NCBI GenBank assembly: GCA_026988355.1
Contig: JALSLK010000094.1
Location: 1-37,129, forward strand
DNA from: Flavobacteriaceae bacterium
Lineage (GTDB): Bacteria; Bacteroidota; Bacteroidia; Flavobacteriales; Flavobacteriaceae
Length of the DNA: 37,129 nucleotides
Direction of reading: 5' to 3'
The position numbers were made by a program, and so were the translations under genes. The notes below the pieces were generated by a model. That model was not told the origin of the DNA. It ran no database searches and worked only from the letters and a program-made list of their open reading frames with translations. This document shows positions 26,489-35,144 of the stretch, in pieces. Every line of letters starts with the position of its first letter. Position 1 is the stretch's first letter.

Positions 26489-26510
26489 ACTTTCTATGTA
26501 AGAAAATAAT

Positions 26511-27197
26511 ATGGAATTTGAAGTAAAAAATAATCCTGAAAGTAATTTTTGGCAAAGTTTCGAAAATCAAAAAAGAAAACCAAGAATGATGAGACCAACT
26601 CCTGTTGATAAGGAGATTGTACTCGATAATGATAAAGTCTTACTGAGTATAACAGATGCAAAAGGAGTTATTGAATATTGTAATGAAGATTTTGTAGCGG
26701 TTTCTGGATACGAAGAACACGAATTATCAAATGCAGCTCATAGTATAGTGAGGCATCCAGATATGCCAAGAGTGGTATTTAAATTAATGTGGACAAGGAT
26801 TCAGAATAAGCAAAATATTATAGCTGTAGTAAAAAATTTAGCAAAAACAGGTAGGTATTATTGGGTAATTACAGATTTTGTGATTAAAGAAGATAAAGAA
26901 GGAAATATTATAGGTTATAAAGCGTATAGAAAACCAGCTCCTAGAAAAGCAATTGAGGCAGTAATACCATTATATAGAAAATTAAGAAATATAGAAGATA
27001 CTAATGGAGTGGAAGCTTCCGAAAGATTTCTGAATGGGTTTTTTGAGGGTAAAAATACGAATTATGATGATTTTATTGAGAAATTAATTATTGATAATCT
27101 TGAATTAGATACAGTAGTAGACAATGAAAATGAAATAGAAAAACCAATAACTAAAATGGAGCGAAAATCCTTTTTTAAACGACTATTTGGGTATTAA
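26511..27197 (+). CDS. PAS-domain protein (Aer-type PAS) without output domain
   Basis: A 228-residue cytosolic protein. Residues about 38-140 are a PAS domain close to the Aer/energy-taxis type: ITDAKGVIEYCNEDFVAVSGY, SIVRHPDMPRVVFKLMW and GRYYWVITDFVI, with the N/R-H-P-D-M-P segment that borders the flavin pocket in Aer. No kinase, cyclase or methyl-accepting domain follows, only about 85 residues with helical character. It may sense redox through FAD and signal by protein contact. It has its own promoter with an Fnr-like box and is convergent with trmD. Confidence 0.82.
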   Translation: MEFEVKNNPESNFWQSFENQKRKPRMMRPTPVDKEIVLDNDKVLLSITDAKGVIEYCNEDFVAVSGYEEHELSNAAHSIVRHPDMPRVVFKLMWTRIQNKQNIIAVVKNLAKTGRYYWVITDFVIKEDKEGNIIGYKAYRKPAPRKAIEAVIPLYRKLRNIEDTNGVEASERFLNGFFEGKNTNYDDFIEKLIIDNLELDTVVDNENEIEKPITKMERKSFFKRLFGY

Positions 27198-27224
27198 ATT
27201 TATTATTGTAAAATTTATTTGGTA

Positions 27225-27896
27225 TTACAATAAATCAGGTCTTATTTTTTTAGTACGAGCTAGCGCATTTTCTTCTCTCCAAATATCAATCTTTTTAAAA
27301 TTTCCAGATAATAATACCTCAGGTACTTTTTTACCGAGATATTCAGCAGGTCTTGTATATACTTCAGGAGCAAGTAAATTATCTTGAAAAGAATCTGTTA
27401 GAGCAGACATTTCGTTGCCAATAACACCAGGAATTAATCGTATAATAGCATCCGAAATTATTGCAGCAGCCAATTCGCCACCAGAAAGAACATAATCGCC
27501 AATCGATATTTCTTTAGTAATAAATAAGTCACGAACACGCTGGTCAACACCTTTGTAATGTCCAGTTAAAATAATAATATTTTCAGCTAAAGATAAGTTA
27601 TTTGCAGTTTTTTGATTAAATATTTGTGCATCAGGCGTAGTATATATTATCTCATCATAGTTGCGCTCCTGTTGTAACTTATGGATACATTTTTCGATAG
27701 GTTCAATTCTTAAAACCATACCAGCTCCACCACCAAAAGGAGCATCGTCTATTTTTCCATAATCGTTAATGGCATAATCTCGTAGATTATGAAAATGAAC
27801 TTCTGCTAAATTTTTGTCGATTGCACGTTTTATTATAGAATGTTCAAAAGGACTTTTAATTAATTCTGGAGATACTGTTATGATATCAATTCGCAT
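27225..27896 (-). CDS. trmD: tRNA (guanine-N1)-methyltransferase
   Basis: A SPOUT methyltransferase that makes m1G at tRNA position 37, preventing +1 frameshifts. It starts [12 protein letters not shown], has the [12 protein letters not shown] loop near residue 53, [12 protein letters not shown] in the trefoil knot and the SAM-binding [12 protein letters not shown] near 132. The 223-residue length is normal. The stop lies about 27 bp from the end of the convergent PAS gene, with no clear terminator between. Confidence 0.97.
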   Translation of the reverse strand: MRIDIITVSPELIKSPFEHSIIKRAIDKNLAEVHFHNLRDYAINDYGKIDDAPFGGGAGMVLRIEPIEKCIHKLQQERNYDEIIYTTPDAQIFNQKTANNLSLAENIIILTGHYKGVDQRVRDLFITKEISIGDYVLSGGELAAAIISDAIIRLIPGVIGNEMSALTDSFQDNLLAPEVYTRPAEYLGKKVPEVLLSGNFKKIDIWREENALARTKKIRPDLL

Positions 27897-27971
27897 GGTA
27901 CAGATGTATTATGTTGCGAATATATTATTTTTTTACCGAATAATGTTTTGTAGTGAGAACTATATATCGTC

Positions 27972-28874
27972 CTATTTAACTTGACTCTTATAAACGGATA
28001 ATCGCTCTTTAAAACTAGCAGATTTAAAGCCCAATTCATGTACAGCTTTATCAATATTAAATCCAGTTTTTGGAGGCCTTGTAGCAGTTTGATTTAATTG
28101 TTCGGTTCGTATAGGAAGAATTAAATTTTTATCTAAATTAAAAGTCGTCGCAATTTGTAAGGCAATTTCATAGATATTTAATAACTCATTACTTGAAATA
28201 TGAAAAATACCAATTGCTCTTTTCTGGATAGCCAACAAACAAGCTTGTGCCAAATCATCCGATAAAGTTGGCATTCGATATTGATCGGTTACCACTTTAA
28301 TTTGTTTTTTTGCTTCAAGCGAATTTTTTACCCAAGAAACAATATTTCCTTTAGTTGTGTTAGCAACTACTCCATATACTAAAATAGTTCGTAAAATAGT
28401 ATAATCAATAGTGCTTTTCTGTATTAATTTTTCAGATTTTAACTTCGATAAACCATAATAGTTTACAGGATTAGTGCAATCGTTTTCTTTGTAGTTGTTT
28501 TTTGTGCCATCAAAAATAAAATCGGTAGAAATATGAAGTAGATGTGCGTTAATTTCTTTACATACTTGGACTAAGTTTTTAACAGCATTTACATTTATTT
28601 CATCGCATTCTCGGTGTCTAAGTTCACAGGCATCTACGTTTGTCATTGCAGCAGCATTAATAATAAAATGAGGTTTAATTTTTTTTATAAGTGTACTAAC
28701 TTTATTAAAATTAGTAATATTAACGTTAAAGTACGAATAATTATTTGTGATTAAATTTCTGTTTTTACCTCTAGAAAAAGCAAAAACATCAAAATGATTA
28801 GTTACAAAAAGAGACACTAATTTTTGTCCAAGTAAACCATTACTACCAGTTAGTATTATTTTAATATTTTGCAT
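27972..28874 (-). CDS. RmlD-like SDR (dTDP-4-dehydrorhamnose reductase family)
   Basis: A 300-residue extended short-chain dehydrogenase. The nucleotide-binding motif is LTGSNGLLGQKLVSLF (residues 8-23). IINAAAMTNVDACE, LHISTDFIFDGT and the catalytic YYGLSKLKSEKL (Y-x3-K) match RmlD. No rmlA, rmlB or rmlC genes are nearby, so a rhamnose role is not certain and the generic SDR name is safer. It lies 11 bp downstream of the potassium channel gene. Confidence 0.85.
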   Translation of the reverse strand: MQNIKIILTGSNGLLGQKLVSLFVTNHFDVFAFSRGKNRNLITNNYSYFNVNITNFNKVSTLIKKIKPHFIINAAAMTNVDACELRHRECDEINVNAVKNLVQVCKEINAHLLHISTDFIFDGTKNNYKENDCTNPVNYYGLSKLKSEKLIQKSTIDYTILRTILVYGVVANTTKGNIVSWVKNSLEAKKQIKVVTDQYRMPTLSDDLAQACLLAIQKRAIGIFHISSNELLNIYEIALQIATTFNLDKNLILPIRTEQLNQTATRPPKTGFNIDKAVHELGFKSASFKERLSVYKSQVK

Positions 28875-28885
28875 GTAATATTTTT

Positions 28886-29881
28886 TTAGAAAAGAGCTTT
28901 TAACTTTTTAATTTCTTCTTCTTTTCCTAAGACGATTAATTTTGCATTAGGATGTAATTTAAGATCCGATTCAGGATTAATAATATATTCATTATTTGAG
29001 GTTTTCATGCCAATAACCGAGCAGCCAGTCTTTCTACGTAAGTCTAAATCTCGAAGTGTTTTATTTATAAACTCTTTAGGTAAATTAGCAACAATGACTT
29101 CTTCTAAATTAGTATCGCAATCGCCATTTAAAGATAATTTATCTACAAATTCAATAATATCTGGAGAGACAACTAGCGAAGCCATGTGATCGCCACCTAA
29201 TTTGTCTGGCATAATAACATTATCTGCACCAGCAATGCGTAATTTTCTATCCGATGTTTCATTCGAGGCCCTACTAATTAAGGTTGCTTTTTGATTGTAC
29301 TGTCTTGCAGAAAGGATTACAAATAAATTATCAGCATCGCTAGGTAAAGTAGTAATTAAGTAAGAAGCATTTTTAATATTTGTATTTTCTAAAACAATAT
29401 CGTCGGTTGCATTGCCTTTAACATACAATAATCCAGCTTTTTCAATTTCTTTAATAACGTCATCATCATCTTCGATAATAACACAAGTTTTTTGATAATT
29501 GTTTAATTTTTTTACAGCTTGTTTCCCATTTCTACCATAGCCACAAACAATGGTGTGATTTTTTAAATTTTGAATTTTAGTATGCATTTTTTTTAATTTT
29601 AATTCGTCCAAAAATTTCCCATTAGCAATATATTCTGTAAGTACAGAAACAATATATGCAAAAATACCAATACTGGTTAATATGAGAAAAATGGTAAATA
29701 ATTTCTCAAAATCATTAGATGGATGGACTTCTCCAAAACCAACCGTAGATATAGTAATAACGGTCATATACAATGCTTCAACAAAACTATAATCACCAAT
29801 ACTTATGTAACCAATCACACCAATAGTAATTAGCAAAAGTGCTAAAAGTAATACACGAAAAAGTTTACTTTTCATTTTCAT
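28886..29881 (-). CDS. two-helix potassium channel with RCK (TrkA-N) domain
   Basis: A 331-residue MthK-like channel. A first membrane helix is at residues 8-27, then a pore helix and selectivity filter TISTVGFGE near residue 46, then a second helix (FTIFLILTSIGIFAYIVSVL). From about 110 an RCK domain begins with TIVCGYGRNGKQAVKKL, a Rossmann motif, and a TrkA-C-like part ends the protein. It should form a tetrameric K+ channel gated by ligand binding to the RCK ring. An internal Met at residue 3 is an equally possible start. Confidence 0.9.
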   Translation of the reverse strand: MKMKSKLFRVLLLALLLITIGVIGYISIGDYSFVEALYMTVITISTVGFGEVHPSNDFEKLFTIFLILTSIGIFAYIVSVLTEYIANGKFLDELKLKKMHTKIQNLKNHTIVCGYGRNGKQAVKKLNNYQKTCVIIEDDDDVIKEIEKAGLLYVKGNATDDIVLENTNIKNASYLITTLPSDADNLFVILSARQYNQKATLISRASNETSDRKLRIAGADNVIMPDKLGGDHMASLVVSPDIIEFVDKLSLNGDCDTNLEEVIVANLPKEFINKTLRDLDLRRKTGCSVIGMKTSNNEYIINPESDLKLHPNAKLIVLGKEEEIKKLKALF

Positions 29882-29915
29882 ATTATTTTTCTTGATAGAA
29901 ATTAATGTATTCTAT

Positions 29916-30143
29916 TTATAAATCAAAAACGGAGCTTCGTTTGGTATAAACCATGTCTTTTAGTTTTAAAAGAAAGGCTAAAGTTAAATATATTCCAAAA
30001 GAAAGACCAATAGTAACAAAGGAAATGTAAATAAAAAAAAGGCGTACATTTTTTGCACGCATTCCTAATCGGTCAGCAAAACGAGACAATACATTAAATC
30101 CATGTAGTTCAAAAAAATATTTTAACGAATATATAAATTTCAT
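29916..30143 (-). CDS. small PspC-domain protein
   Basis: A 75-residue protein with the PspC pattern: an amphipathic start, DRLGMRAKNVRLFFIYISFVT, and a hydrophobic stretch from about 36 to 60, followed by a basic tail. PspC proteins sense membrane stress. It sits 34 bp upstream of the K+ channel gene, has a perfect TAACTTTG -7 box at 30163-30170, and probably heads that operon. Confidence 0.78.
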   Translation of the reverse strand: MKFIYSLKYFFELHGFNVLSRFADRLGMRAKNVRLFFIYISFVTIGLSFGIYLTLAFLLKLKDMVYTKRSSVFDL

Positions 30144-30162
30144 TTATTTTATAAAGATACAG

Positions 30163-30170
30163 CAAAGTTA
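30163..30170 (-). promoter_or_regulatory. -7 box of the PspC/K+ channel operon
   Basis: On the minus strand the bases read TAACTTTG, an exact TAnnTTTG match, 19 bp before the PspC start codon. Confidence 0.5.
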
Positions 30171-30367
30171 GTAAATTAGTTATCTAAAAATTAATTATTG
30201 TAAAATAATCTACTGTTGGTTTGATTAATGATTTTAATTATCGGATTCGTATTAAAATAATAACGATTAAAAAATCCTTAATTAATTGGGCTAATATTAA
30301 ATTAAAAAAATTATTTCACATCATCAATAATTTGTAAATTGCGCCCTGAAAATACAAGGTTAATATT

Positions 30368-31729
30368 ATGGCAAAATTTGAGATTAAATTACCCAAAATG
30401 GGAGAAAGTGTTGCAGAAGCAACGATTACATCTTGGTTAAAAGAAGTTGGAGATAGTATTGAATTAGACGAAGCAATTGTAGAAATTGCTACAGATAAAG
30501 TAGATAGTGAAGTGCCTAGCGAAGTATCAGGTACATTAATAGAAATTAAATATGCTGTGGACGATGTTGTTGCAGTTGGAGAGACAATTGCTATAATAGA
30601 AACCGAAGGAGGCGAAGTAGAAACACCAGAAATCACAAAAGAAAAGATAGAAATTCCAAACGAAGCAGCTGCAATCGAAAAGCAAGTAAAACAAGTTGTT
30701 ACAACTTCAATAATCCCAAATTTAACCATTCAAAAGACTGGAGAAAGTGGTAAATTTTATTCGCCTTTAGTACGAAATATTGCTAAAACCGAAGGAATTA
30801 CGATGGAAGAGTTAGAAGCAATTAGTGGTACAGGAAAAGACAATCGAGTTACAAAAAGGGATATATTAACCTATTTGGAAGCTAAAAAAGCAAATCCGCA
30901 AAAGGTAGCCGAAAAAGTTTCTGCGGCAATAACTGGAGCATCTTCTGTAGCAGCTGCCGTAAAAAACGAAGTCAAATCGGTACAGAAAGAGGTAAAAAAA
31001 TCAAAAATTTCTTTACAAGAAGGAGACGAAATTATTGCGATGACACGTATGGGGAAAATGATTTCTCATCATATGGTTGCTTCTGTACAAACAGCAGCAC
31101 ATGTACAATCTTTTGTAGAAGTAGATGTGACTAATATTGTAAAATGGCGTAATAGAATTAAAGATGACTTTTTAAAGAGAGAAGGAGAAAAAATTACATT
31201 TACACCAATATTTATGCAAGCGATTGCTAAAGCATTAAAAGATTACCCTTTAATAAATATATCGGTTGATGGCGATAATATCATAAAACGAAAAAATATT
31301 AATCTAGGAATGGCAGCAGCTTTGGCAGATGGAAATTTAATAGTGCCTGTAATTAAAAATGCAGACCAATTAAATTTAGTAGGTATGACGAAGCAAGTAA
31401 ATAGCCTAGCTAAAAAAGCAAGAACAGGAAAATTAAGTCCAGATGATATTCAAGGTGGAACGTATACTGTTACCAATGTTGGCGGATTTGGATCCATCAT
31501 GGGAACACCAATAATTAATCAACCACAAGTTGGTATTTTGGCTTTAGGAGCAATCCGAAAAACGCCTGCTGTTATTGAAACACCAGACGGAGATTTTATT
31601 GGTATTCGACATAAAATGTTCTTATCTCACTCTTACGACCATAGAGTTGTAAATGGTGCTTTAGGTGGTATGTTTGTTAAAAAAGTAGCAGATTATTTAG
31701 AAGCTTGGGATGTCAATGCAGATTTTTAA
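30368..31729 (+). CDS. 2-oxoacid dehydrogenase E2 (dihydrolipoyl acyltransferase)
   Basis: The core acyltransferase of a 2-oxoacid dehydrogenase complex. Residues 1-78 are one lipoyl domain with Lys44 in ATDKVDSE as lipoylation site. A linker is followed by an E3/E1-binding domain (PLVRNIAKTEGI...GKDNRVTKRDIL, about 133-172). The catalytic domain follows, with IGMAAALADGNLIVPVI-like features and the active-site HSYDHRVVNG near 425. The 453-residue length fits. Sequence style favours the branched-chain type, but pyruvate and other 2-oxoacid forms are not excluded. No E1 or E3 gene is adjacent. Confidence 0.92.
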   Translation: MAKFEIKLPKMGESVAEATITSWLKEVGDSIELDEAIVEIATDKVDSEVPSEVSGTLIEIKYAVDDVVAVGETIAIIETEGGEVETPEITKEKIEIPNEAAAIEKQVKQVVTTSIIPNLTIQKTGESGKFYSPLVRNIAKTEGITMEELEAISGTGKDNRVTKRDILTYLEAKKANPQKVAEKVSAAITGASSVAAAVKNEVKSVQKEVKKSKISLQEGDEIIAMTRMGKMISHHMVASVQTAAHVQSFVEVDVTNIVKWRNRIKDDFLKREGEKITFTPIFMQAIAKALKDYPLINISVDGDNIIKRKNINLGMAAALADGNLIVPVIKNADQLNLVGMTKQVNSLAKKARTGKLSPDDIQGGTYTVTNVGGFGSIMGTPIINQPQVGILALGAIRKTPAVIETPDGDFIGIRHKMFLSHSYDHRVVNGALGGMFVKKVADYLEAWDVNADF

Positions 31730-31749
31730 AATACCATAATCTGAGTTTA

Positions 31750-31813
31750 ATACCAACTTAACATCAAAATAGTTCCAATCTATTTAGCGCATTTTGCAAA
31801 CTTAGGTTGGTAT
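31750..31813. repeat. palindromic-ended dispersed repeat, compact copy
   Basis: A 64-bp unit bounded by ATACCAAC (31750-31757) and GTTGGTAT (31806-31813). It shares AACATCAAAAT with the left end of the element at 142-295 and the GCGCATTTTG block with its right end. It lacks the 90-bp centre of that element, so it may be a deletion derivative. Confidence 0.65.
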
Positions 31814-31855
31814 AACTAAAAATTCTATTTACAGAAAATAAAGAAATAAAGAAAT

Positions 31856-31891
31856 AAAGACCTTGAAATTTTTAAAATTTTCAAGGTCTTT
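31856..31891. terminator. bidirectional terminator hairpin
   Basis: AAAGACCTTGAAA (31856-31868) pairs perfectly with TTTCAAGGTCTTT (31879-31891) around a short AT loop that itself can pair. It lies between the convergent E2 and response-regulator genes and reads A-run/stem/T-run on both strands, so it should end both transcripts. Confidence 0.8.
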
Positions 31892-32001
31892 GTAATCATA
31901 TCGGTTTCTAACAATTCTCCCATTTACCGTTTATTAAAATAAAGTATGCAAACATATAGAGTGTATGTGATTTTTTTTTACGGAAAACCATAATTAAAAA
32001 A

Positions 32002-32667
32002 TCAAATAAGACCTAAATCTTTAAAAAGACTTACCAAATGAATACTATTATTTGCTTTAAATTGTATTTTTAAAGTGTTTAAATGTTTTTCGATAGAGCT
32101 AACACTGCTTGGAGAGATTTTGTTGGCTTTAAGTAGTTCGCTAATAGTTTCTTGAGAAAGCCCTTCGGACAAATGATGTACTAAATTAATATCAAAATTA
32201 TCAATTTCTAAATGCGATTTGGAGCTTAATGCAAGATTGACTTGCGGCGATAAATAAGATTTGTTATGATGTACTGCTTGTATGGCTTCTGCTAGCTCTT
32301 TAGAGCCACGTCTTCCTTTACAGACATACGCATTGATGTTGTAATTTTGTACTAACGAACGTACTTTTTGAAGTTGATTTTTAATGGAGAAAACAATAAT
32401 TTTTAAATTTGGTTGTACGTCTTTTAAAGTAGCAATAAGATCTTCTCCAGAATGGATTTTTTGATTGCGATGGTCTTTGTTAAAGGACAAGTCGGTAATT
32501 AGTAATTCGTATGGTTTTTGGTCAAGAATAGCTTTTCTAATTTTTAAAAGGGCATCGTCACAATATTGAACAGCATCAATTTTAGCAATATCCAAATCTG
32601 TAAGTGTTGTAATAACACCTTTGTTAACGATTTCATGATCCTCGGCTACTAAAACTTTTTTAAACAT
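32002..32667 (-). CDS. LuxR/FixJ-type response regulator
   Basis: A 221-residue DNA-binding response regulator. The receiver domain has the acidic pair in VAEDHE (residues 10-11), phospho-acceptor Asp59 in LLITDLSF and the conserved Lys in the VCKG segment near 117. The C-terminal helix-turn-helix reads LSEGLSQETISELL then SSVSSIEKHLNTLK, a LuxR-like tetrahelical domain. Its ATG overlaps the stop of the kinase gene (TAATG), so it is the cognate partner. Targets are unknown; the repeat-rich region upstream of the operon may contain autoregulatory sites. Confidence 0.92.
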   Translation of the reverse strand: MFKKVLVAEDHEIVNKGVITTLTDLDIAKIDAVQYCDDALLKIRKAILDQKPYELLITDLSFNKDHRNQKIHSGEDLIATLKDVQPNLKIIVFSIKNQLQKVRSLVQNYNINAYVCKGRRGSKELAEAIQAVHHNKSYLSPQVNLALSSKSHLEIDNFDINLVHHLSEGLSQETISELLKANKISPSSVSSIEKHLNTLKIQFKANNSIHLVSLFKDLGLI

Positions 32668-34532
32668 TATATACTAATTTTTACTTCAAATCCTTTGTTA
32701 GTTTGAGATTCAAAGGTAACACTTCCTTTAACGGATTTAATACGGGTTTCCACAATTTGCAGACCAACATTCTTTTTTACAATACAACCAATACCGTTGT
32801 CTTTGTAAGCAATATTTATTTTTTTGTTTGCATTACTAAAAGAAATTACAGTAACACTTGCTTTACTGTGTTTTTTCATATTGGTCATAAGTTCTTGCAA
32901 TACTCTATAAATAACTGTTTTTCTAAGTTTAGAAATACTTTTCCAATCTATTTCGTTTAAATTTCGAGTGATTACATTTACTTGATTATCGCCATAACTA
33001 ATCAATAAGTCTTGAAGAATAGTTCCAAAATCTTCGTTAAAATTAATGATGCTATTCTCTTTGGAAATATCTCTAGTTTTAAAATAAACACGTTCTAAAT
33101 CGTCTAAAATCTCCATATTTTCGGACTCGTTAGTTTGTAATTTAGTCATGATGCCAAAAACATCGTTAGCAACTTCGTCGTGTATTTTTTGTGAAATACG
33201 AGTTTCTGTTTTATATACTTGCTGGAGTTTGTCTTTTTTGTTTTTCCTTTTTAAGGTAATAATAGAGAATACTAATGTAATTAAAAGAAATGTTCCAATT
33301 GCTAGATAGAGTAGTTTGTAGAATCGTTGGTTAATTATGTTTTTTTCTTTTTTTGTTAAATCATATTTTTGATTGGCATATTTATTTGAGTTAGATTGTT
33401 CGACTTTAAGAATACTATCCTTTAATTTTTTATATTCTACAACTTTTTTGTCGTTATTTACATTCATTAAAAAAGACAAAGCCTCTATTTTTAATTTATT
33501 ATTATGAAGTCTTTCCGCTAATTTATATGCTTTATCTGCATATATGCGAATACTTTTAATATTGTTACTATCTTTATAATACTCTGCTAAATGAAGGTAA
33601 CTATTATACATGCCAGAAATATCATTTTTTTCAATTCTTATTTTTAAAGCTTTGTTTATATTTTTGAGACCTTCTGGATTCTTCATTTTGGCTTGTGCAA
33701 TCCCTAAATTATTCAATGCTCTTGTCATTGTTATGGTATCTGATTTATTTTTATAAATTTCTCTAAAAATTTGAATAGCGGACTTATAGTTTTTTTGTTC
33801 TAAATAAGTATTTGCTATATTATTTAATAAGGTATTGATGTGTTTCTGTTTTGTTATTTTGGATGATGCTTTTAATGCTCTGTCATATAATTTAAGTGCT
33901 TCACTATAATTGCCTCTTTTCTTATAAATAATTCCAAGATGGTTATATAAGCCTAGTTTAATTTTCATTAGCTCATCATTAAGTTCTAATTGATCTGCTA
34001 GTTTGAGTGCTTTAGTGGCAGTAGTTTCGCTCTCAAAAGAAGAACCAAATTTTTTTTGAAAAAAAGCAATATATCTAAGCGCCTTGATTTGTGCAAGAGT
34101 ATCTTTATTGGTAATGCTAATTTTATTATATTTTTTATAGAATTCGAGTGATAATAGTAGACTATCGGTTGCTCTATTATTATCTGCTAATTTTTTATAT
34201 GCAAGAGCTTGTTTTTTTTTATTTTTTGTGATGATACTTAGCTCTAAAAGCATTTTCGCATAGTAAATGGCACTATCGTATTCTTTAGTTATACCAAACA
34301 AAAAACTTTTCCTGTTGTATCCTTTTAGTAACATTTTATTTATGCTATGTTTTTTTGCTATTGCTATTGTCTTACCGAGATATTTTAGTTGTAAATCGAT
34401 AGAATCTACATTTTTACTTAATGCATAATAGATATTTATACTATCTAAATCCTGTTGCGAATAATTGTTAACTGTGTTTAGATAAAAAATAATAACACAA
34501 AAAAAGAGGAATGATTTTTTTAACTTTTTCAT
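32667..34532 (-). CDS. TPR-containing sensor histidine kinase (NarX/HisKA_3 type)
   Basis: A 621-residue kinase. A signal-like N-terminus is followed by about 370 residues of tetratricopeptide repeats on the periplasmic side (for example NHLGIIYKKRGNYSEALKLY, NNIANTYLEQKNYKSAIQIF). A single membrane helix lies near 405-425 (LLYLAIGTFLLITLVF). The dimerisation helix has the phospho-acceptor His in KIHDEVANDVF near 450, and the HATPase_c domain shows QELMTN.KKH, DNGIGC and GLQIVETRI. The periplasmic TPR array suggests sensing of a protein or peptide, possibly the lipoprotein encoded 45 bp upstream. Confidence 0.92.
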   Translation of the reverse strand: MKKLKKSFLFFCVIIFYLNTVNNYSQQDLDSINIYYALSKNVDSIDLQLKYLGKTIAIAKKHSINKMLLKGYNRKSFLFGITKEYDSAIYYAKMLLELSIITKNKKKQALAYKKLADNNRATDSLLLSLEFYKKYNKISITNKDTLAQIKALRYIAFFQKKFGSSFESETTATKALKLADQLELNDELMKIKLGLYNHLGIIYKKRGNYSEALKLYDRALKASSKITKQKHINTLLNNIANTYLEQKNYKSAIQIFREIYKNKSDTITMTRALNNLGIAQAKMKNPEGLKNINKALKIRIEKNDISGMYNSYLHLAEYYKDSNNIKSIRIYADKAYKLAERLHNNKLKIEALSFLMNVNNDKKVVEYKKLKDSILKVEQSNSNKYANQKYDLTKKEKNIINQRFYKLLYLAIGTFLLITLVFSIITLKRKNKKDKLQQVYKTETRISQKIHDEVANDVFGIMTKLQTNESENMEILDDLERVYFKTRDISKENSIINFNEDFGTILQDLLISYGDNQVNVITRNLNEIDWKSISKLRKTVIYRVLQELMTNMKKHSKASVTVISFSNANKKINIAYKDNGIGCIVKKNVGLQIVETRIKSVKGSVTFESQTNKGFEVKISI

Positions 34533-34577
34533 TCCTCTAAATTAATATTTATTTTTTAAATATTAATTAATTTTACC

Positions 34578-34751
34578 TTAATCATCAGAATCTCCATCGT
34601 TTGTATCTTCATCAGGTAAAATATCTCCATCTTCGCCAGTTGGACTTAGTTCTGTTGGATTTTCATCTAAAACGGCATCTTCCATAGAAGTACAAGAAAA
34701 TAAAGTGACATTGAGGAAAACCGTAAGTAGTATTAATATAATTTTTTTCAT
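34578..34751 (-). CDS. small acidic lipoprotein
   Basis: A 57-residue open frame with clear export signals: MKKIILILLTVFLNVTLFSC is a lipoprotein signal with Cys20 as the lipid site. The mature 38 residues are strikingly acidic (15 Asp/Glu) and end in DGDSDD, with no Lys or Arg. The position 45 bp before the TPR kinase on the same strand makes it the first gene of a lipoprotein-kinase-regulator operon. No family is recognised. It could be a ligand or regulator of the kinase's periplasmic domain. Confidence 0.72.
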   Translation of the reverse strand: MKKIILILLTVFLNVTLFSCTSMEDAVLDENPTELSPTGEDGDILPDEDTNDGDSDD

Positions 34752-35144
34752 TTTGTAATATTTTTAAAATTAAACATGTGTGTTTGCTGTCCGAGATTTT
34801 TTAGATTCTCAGATGCGATGTTTCCATACAGAAACATTTCATTATGTATTGTGAGATTACTCTCGTTTGGGAAGTGAAAAGAGTAATGCAGGATGTAAGG
34901 ATACTTCCCAGTCTCTATGCATGAACTGCACTACAACTTTTCGAAAACAACGAATTTTGTACAAGTGTTACGATAGCAAATCGATAACGGTAATTCGTTG
35001 CTGATGCAAACATATCACAAGTGTTTTATTTTTTATAAGACAGAAATATGACAATAAATGGACAATAGTATGACACTAGTGTTACTAGGGTCTAAGGAGG
35101 GAATAGCTTAAACAAAAAAGAATATATTTGTAAAAAAAGTACGT
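34752..35144. promoter_or_regulatory. 393-bp divergent intergenic region with interlocked inverted repeats
   Basis: No protein gene is supported. The central 60 bases (34861-34920) are about 43% GC, above the surroundings. On the minus strand the inverted repeats are: CAACGAATT/AATTCGTTG arms at 34948-34956 and 34992-35000; ATTACTCT/AGAGTAAT at 34856-34863 and 34880-34887; TGGGAAGT/ACTTCCCA at 34868-34875 and 34903-34910; and ATGTTTC/GAAACAT at 34818-34824 and 34831-34837. The second and third pairs interlock. A minus-strand TATGTTTG -7 box at 35007-35014 would give a leader of about 250 bases for the lipoprotein operon. AGTGTTAC occurs at 34964 and 35078 and AGTGTTTT at 35020. Confidence 0.55.
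35123..35130 (+). promoter_or_regulatory. -7 box for the membrane protein at 35145
   Basis: TATATTTG fits TAnnTTTG exactly but ends only 14 bp before the ATG, so the transcript would have a leader of ten bases or fewer. A 10-bp palindrome, ACACTAGTGT, lies 40-50 bp upstream at 35073-35082. Confidence 0.5.

Noticed and set aside
34940-35005. tRNA-like folding of the 34948-35000 hairpin
   Set aside because: No TTCGA-type T-loop, anticodon arm or discriminator end can be fitted; the arms form a simple long hairpin instead.
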